This document shows, in pieces, positions 5,595 through 8,389 of a stretch of DNA of 8,389 nt; position 1 is the first letter of the stretch; each line of letters opens with the position of its first letter. The position numbers were made by a program, and so were the translations under genes. Location: assembly GCA_005883905.1 (NCBI GenBank), contig VAYD01000027.1, positions 1 through 8,389 of the forward strand, given 5' to 3'. This DNA is from Actinomycetota bacterium. Its GTDB lineage: Bacteria; Actinomycetota; Thermoleophilia; Solirubrobacterales; Solirubrobacteraceae. The notes beneath the pieces were generated by a model. It saw only the letters and a program-made list of their open reading frames with translations. It made no database searches and had not been told where the DNA came from.

Positions 5595-5601
5595 CAAGTG
5601 C

Positions 5602-6939
5602 ATGAGCGAGGAGACCCAGGCCGGCGACGGCCAGGCGGGATCGGTAGCCACCGCCAAGGACACGCTGTCGGTCACGGACAACCGCACCGGCAAGACCTAC
5701 GAGGTCGACATCACGGACGGGACCGTCCGTGCCATGGACTTCCGCCAGATGAAGGTCGACGAGGACGACTTCGGCCTGATGACCTACGACCCGGCGTTCA
5801 CGAACACCGCGTCGACGCGCTCGGCGATCACGTACATCGACGGCGACAAGGGGATCCTCGAGTACCGCGGGTATCCGATCGAGCAGCTCGCCGAGCAGTC
5901 CACGTACCTCGAGGTCGCCTACCTGCTCGTCCACGGCGAGCTGCCGACGCAGGCGCAGCTCGACCAGTGGGCGCACGACATCACGATCCACACGTTCGTG
6001 CACGAGAACGTCAAGGAGTTCATGGGCGGCTTCCGGCACGACGCGCACCCGATGGGGATGCTGCTCGGCTCGGTCGGCGCGCTCTCGACGTTCTACCCGG
6101 ACGCCAACGAGATCAAGGACCCGGAGAACCGCGCGATCCAGACGATCCGCCTGATCGCGAAGATGCCGACGCTCGCGGCCTTCGCCTACCGCCACACGAT
6201 GGGCATGCCCTACGTGTATCCGGACAACGACCTCGAGTACCCGGGCAACTTCCTGAACATGATGTACAAGATGACCGAGCTCAAGTACGAGCCGGACCCA
6301 CGGCTCGAGCGCGCGCTCGACATCCTCTTCATCCTCCACGCCGACCACGAGCAGAACTGCTCGACCAACGCGGTCCGGTCGGTCGGCTCCTCGCAGGTCG
6401 ACCCCTACTCGGCCGTCGCCGCCGGCGTCGCGGCGCTCTACGGGCCGCTGCACGGCGGGGCCAACGAGGCGGTCCTGCGGATGCTGCGCCGGATCGAGGT
6501 CAAGGACCGGATCCCGGGCTTCATCGAGGGCGTGAAGTCGGGCGACGAGCGCCTGATGGGCTTCGGCCACCGCGTCTACAAGAACTACGACCCGCGCGCC
6601 AAGATCATCAAGCAGGCCGCCGACGACGTCTTCGAGGTCACCGGCGTCAACCCGCTGCTGGAGATCGCGCTCGAGCTCGAGAAGATCGCGCTCGAGGACG
6701 ACTACTTCGTCTCGCGCAAGCTCTACCCGAACGTCGACTTCTACTCCGGCCTGATCTACGAGGCGCTCGGCCTGCCGGTCGCGATGTTCCCGGTCATGTT
6801 CGCGATCCCGCGCACGAGCGGATGGGTCGCGCAGTGGCTGGAGCTCGTCACCGACTCCGAGCAGAAGATCGCGCGTCCGCGCCAGATCTACACGGGCGAC
6901 CGCACGCGCGACTACGTGGCAATCGGCAGCCGCAGCTGA
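5602..6939 (+). CDS. gltA: Citrate synthase, type II
   Basis: This 445-residue enzyme condenses acetyl-CoA with oxaloacetate to citrate, the entry step of the TCA cycle, in the cytosol. The catalytic triad is complete: His284 in GPLHGGANE, His323 in GFGHRVYKNYDPRA and Asp379 in YPNVDFYSG, with HADHEQNCSTN at 246-256. The N-terminal domain (about residues 20-70, LSVTDNRTGKTYEVDI and FGLMTYDPAFTNTAS) marks it as the long type II form rather than the short archaeal/Gram-positive type. The first 20 residues are an Ala/Gly/Glu-rich, probably disordered tail that replaces the shorter start of E. coli GltA. Whether it responds to NADH cannot be told. The ATG at 5602 follows a -10-like box without a ribosome site. 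It is divergent from the glycan operon and followed, after 58 nt, by a GNAT gene. Confidence 0.97.
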   Translation: MSEETQAGDGQAGSVATAKDTLSVTDNRTGKTYEVDITDGTVRAMDFRQMKVDEDDFGLMTYDPAFTNTASTRSAITYIDGDKGILEYRGYPIEQLAEQSTYLEVAYLLVHGELPTQAQLDQWAHDITIHTFVHENVKEFMGGFRHDAHPMGMLLGSVGALSTFYPDANEIKDPENRAIQTIRLIAKMPTLAAFAYRHTMGMPYVYPDNDLEYPGNFLNMMYKMTELKYEPDPRLERALDILFILHADHEQNCSTNAVRSVGSSQVDPYSAVAAGVAALYGPLHGGANEAVLRMLRRIEVKDRIPGFIEGVKSGDERLMGFGHRVYKNYDPRAKIIKQAADDVFEVTGVNPLLEIALELEKIALEDDYFVSRKLYPNVDFYSGLIYEALGLPVAMFPVMFAIPRTSGWVAQWLELVTDSEQKIARPRQIYTGDRTRDYVAIGSRS

Positions 6940-6968
6940 CCTGAGTCGCGTGACGCAACGCACACTGG

Positions 6969-6984
6969 GCGCGCGTCAGCGCGC
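6969..6984 (+). terminator. GC hairpin after gltA, possible weak terminator
   Basis: GCGCGC (6969-6974) and GCGCGC (6979-6984) can form a 6-bp stem with a GTCA loop, 30 nt after the gltA stop. Only two T residues follow, so it is not a classical intrinsic terminator. It ends one base before the -10-like box of the next gene, so it might instead limit readthrough or act as a protein site. Confidence 0.3.
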
Positions 6985-6985
6985 T

Positions 6986-6991
6986 TACCGT
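6986..6991 (+). promoter_or_regulatory. Putative -10 box TACCGT of the GNAT gene
   Basis: TACCGT (TANNNT) ends 6 nt before the GTG at 6998. That spacing supports 6998 rather than the in-frame GTG at 6950 as the real start of the acetyltransferase. Confidence 0.35.
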
Positions 6992-6997
6992 TCGTGC

Positions 6998-7507
6998 GTG
7001 CTCACCCGGCTCCCCGACAACTCGCCGCTGATCCTCCGGCCGATCCGGCCGGAGGACAAGGGTCTGCTGGTGCACGGGCTGGCGCGCATGTCCCCGGCGT
7101 CGCGCCACGCGCGCTTCCTCGCGCCCAAGCAGCGCTTCACGCTGTCGGAGCTGCGCTACCTGACCGAGGTCGACGGCGTCGACCACGTCGCCTACGTGGC
7201 GCTGCGGGCCGACGCGCCGCGCGAGCTGGTCGCGGTCGGGCGGATGGTGCGCCACAAGGACGAGCCGGCGGCCGCGGAGATCGCGATCGCGGTCTGCGAC
7301 AGCTGGCAGCGCCGCGGCGTCGGCGCGCTGCTCGGCGACGTCCTCGCCACCGCGGCGCGCGACCGCGAGATCCGCTGGCTGACCGCGACGATGAACGCCG
7401 GCAACGTCGCGGCGCATCGCCTCTTCAACCACGTGTCGACACAGCTGCACGAGCGCCATGACGGCGCCGTCGACGAGCTCCGCGCGGACCTCGCGTTCGC
7501 CGCGTAG
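6998..7507 (+). CDS. GNAT-family N-acetyltransferase
   Basis: This is a 169-residue acetyltransferase when started at GTG 6998. The GNAT fold is clear: ILRPIRPEDKGLL (the beta1-alpha1 opening, residues about 11-23), ASRHARFLAPKQRF, ELVAVGRMVRHKDEPAAAEIAIAVCDSWQRRGVGALLGDVLATAARDREI, where QRRGVG is the acetyl-CoA pyrophosphate loop (motif A), and TATMNAGNVAAHRLFNHV (motif B with the conserved Asn). It transfers an acetyl group from acetyl-CoA to an amine. The opening resembles stand-alone GNATs related to the C-terminal domain of the Pat protein acetyltransferases, but the substrate is unknown. A GTG at 6950 would add 16 residues coming from the hairpin and promoter region, which look non-coding. 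Its TAG stop forms the first three bases of the TAGGCT box of the next gene, 11 nt upstream of that gene's start. Confidence 0.88.
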   Translation: MLTRLPDNSPLILRPIRPEDKGLLVHGLARMSPASRHARFLAPKQRFTLSELRYLTEVDGVDHVAYVALRADAPRELVAVGRMVRHKDEPAAAEIAIAVCDSWQRRGVGALLGDVLATAARDREIRWLTATMNAGNVAAHRLFNHVSTQLHERHDGAVDELRADLAFAA

Positions 7508-7510
7508 GCT
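7505..7510 (+). promoter_or_regulatory. Putative -10 box TAGGCT of the ATC-start gene
   Basis: TAGGCT lies 8 nt before the ATC at 7519, the same geometry as TAGATT before the ATG at 588. It includes the stop codon of the GNAT gene. It may be fortuitous, because the gene could also be read from the GNAT transcript. Confidence 0.3.
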
Positions 7511-7518
7511 CGCAGGCC

Positions 7519-7863
7519 ATCGCCTGGAAGCTCACCATCCGCAACGGCTCGCAGGTCCAGCGCGAGCGCCATGACGACCGGGACGACGCCTTCACCGCGC
7601 TCGAGGCGGCGCTGCGGCCGCTCGCTGCCTCGACGCAGCGCGACAGCGAGCACTTCTTCCGGCGCGAGATCGAGCCCGTCCAGCAGGTCGTCGCCCGCGG
7701 CGGGCTCGCCGGGCCGCGCGGCACGCGCGGCGGGATCGACGTGCGCGGCGACGGCTCGACCGAAGCGTGGGCGGGGCGCAGCTGGCGCCGCGAGCTCGTC
7801 GCGCAGGAGCCGGGCGAGGACGCCTTCGCCGCGCTGCGGCGCGTGCTTCAGTCCTCGAGGTAG
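7519..7863 (+). CDS. Conserved-looking hypothetical protein with rare ATC start
   Basis: An open frame of 114 codons from 7519 to the TAG at 7861-7863 has G or C at nearly every third position, like the neighbouring real genes. The translation begins AWKLTIRNGSQVQRERHDD after the start residue. It continues with a helical region rich in Ala/Leu (DDAFTALEAALRPLAA), FFRREIEPVQQVVARG, GGIDVRGDGSTEAWAGRSWR and a C-terminal EDAFAALRRVLQSS. This reads as an alpha/beta protein and resembles, from memory, small uncharacterised proteins of Solirubrobacterales that begin MxWKVT; I do not know a function. Between the upstream in-frame TGA (7459) and codon 7519 there is no ATG, GTG or TTG, and the first downstream one is GTG at 7741, which would remove two thirds of the protein. 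ATC at 7519 is therefore the best start, unless the base is a sequencing error for ATG. Its end overlaps the convergent regulator gene by 16 nt. Confidence 0.72.
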   Translation: MAWKLTIRNGSQVQRERHDDRDDAFTALEAALRPLAASTQRDSEHFFRREIEPVQQVVARGGLAGPRGTRGGIDVRGDGSTEAWAGRSWRRELVAQEPGEDAFAALRRVLQSSR

Positions 7864-8389
7864 GCGAGGACGGCGAGCACGCGGCGGTGGTCGCCGGCGC
7901 CCGTCGGCAGCCCGAGCTTGCCGAAGATCGCGGTGACGTGGCGCTCGACGGCGCGCTCGGAGACGTACAGCTCGCCGGCGATGCCGCGGTTCGTCTTGCC
8001 CTCCGCCATCAGCCCGAGCACCTCGCGCTCGCGGTCGGTCAGCGCGTCGAGCGGCCCGCCCTCGCGCCGGCCCATCATCAGCGCGACGATCTCCGGGTCG
8101 AGCGCCGAGCCGCCGTCCGCGACCCGCCGGACGCTGTCGATGAACCGGTCGACGTCGGCGATCCGCTCCTTGAGCAGGTAACCGACGCCCTCAGCGCCGC
8201 CCTGGAGCAGCTGCGTGACGTAGTGCTCCTCGGCGTACTGCGAGAGCACGAGCACGCCGGTGTCGGGAAGCTCGCCGCGCATCTCCTGCGCCGCGCGCAG
8301 CCCGTCGTCGGCGTTGCCGGGCGGCATCCGGATGTCGACGACGGCGACGTCCGGCTTGTGCGCGCGCACCTTGCGCAGCAGATCCTCGG
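7848..8389 (-). CDS. NarL/FixJ-type two-component response regulator (LuxR HTH), N-terminus outside window
   Basis: This frame is open to the right edge, so the first 40 or so residues are missing; the GTG at 8369 is not the true start, because EDLLRKV continues the receiver fold upstream of it. The visible receiver part has the phospho-acceptor Asp in DVAVVDIRMPP, the switch Ser in VLVLSQYAEEHYV and the conserved Lys in GYLLKERI. The C-terminal LuxR-type helix-turn-helix runs from LTDREREVLGLMAEGKTN through IAGELYVSERAVERHV to IFGKLGL, and the protein ends HRRVLAVLAYLED. All key residues needed for phosphorylation and DNA binding that fall inside the window are present. The partner histidine kinase is probably upstream on the minus strand, beyond the edge. 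The gene converges on the ATC-start gene with a 16-nt overlap of the two 3' ends. Confidence 0.93.
   Translation of the reverse strand, partial: EDLLRKVRAHKPDVAVVDIRMPPGNADDGLRAAQEMRGELPDTGVLVLSQYAEEHYVTQLLQGGAEGVGYLLKERIADVDRFIDSVRRVADGGSALDPEIVALMMGRREGGPLDALTDREREVLGLMAEGKTNRGIAGELYVSERAVERHVTAIFGKLGLPTGAGDHRRVLAVLAYLED

Noticed and set aside
3841..6963. A very long open frame on the minus strand (over 1000 codons) running through gltA, the glycosyltransferase and the methyltransferase.
   Set aside because: It is out of frame with, or antisense to, well-recognised genes, and its translation is Arg/Ala/Val-rich low-complexity sequence. Long spurious frames are expected when GC3 is this high.
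6950..6997. GTG at 6950 as the start of the GNAT gene.
   Set aside because: The added 16 residues would come from the GC hairpin and the -10-like box, and GNAT homology begins just after the GTG at 6998.
7571..7936. A 121-codon plus-strand frame starting with ATG at 7571.
   Set aside because: It is Ser/Arg/Ala low-complexity and overlaps in another frame the hypothetical gene at 7519-7863, which has far better codon bias and protein character.

Overview
The window is ordinary chromosomal DNA of a very GC-rich bacterium. G or C fills almost every third codon position in the real genes. Gene content and the promoter style (a TANNNT box 6 to 10 nt before the start codon, no Shine-Dalgarno) suggest an actinobacterium. 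The proteins look most like those of class Thermoleophilia, order Solirubrobacterales; that placement is recognition by eye, not a search. I see no rRNA, tRNA, CRISPR array, insertion sequence, phage gene or sign of recent transfer, and no gene-free stretch longer than about 130 bases.

Layout. (1) Plus strand, 1-1166: the 3' part of an alpha/beta hydrolase, a 75-residue two-helix membrane protein and a 115-residue PRC-barrel-like protein. (2) Minus strand, 1163-1822: an HxlR-type repressor fused to an SCP2-like domain, divergent from a plus-strand Rid/YjgF-family protein (1898-2293). The 75 bp between them hold an unusually ordered set of inverted repeats, probably promoters plus operator. 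(3) Minus strand, 5578 down to 2420: a tightly overlapping three-gene operon of GT4 glycosyltransferase, zinc-finger SAM methyltransferase and MOP-family flippase, which looks like a small cassette for making and exporting a modified glycan. (4) Plus strand, 5602-6939: type II citrate synthase (gltA), divergent from the glycan operon with only 23 bp between start codons. (5) Plus strand, 6998-7863: a GNAT acetyltransferase, then a 114-residue conserved-looking hypothetical gene with no ATG, GTG or TTG start; its best start is a rare ATC at 7519. (6) Minus strand, 7848-8389: the C-terminal part of a NarL/FixJ-type response regulator, running off the right edge.

I do not find a convincing new multi-gene system. 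The points most worth a second look are: the ATC-start gene; a methyltransferase whose SAM-binding glycine loop looks deleted in frame; the symmetric HxlR/Rid intergenic region; the back-to-back -10 boxes sharing one TA step between gltA and the glycan operon; and a consistent leaderless-promoter signature at every independently transcribed gene whose start is visible.
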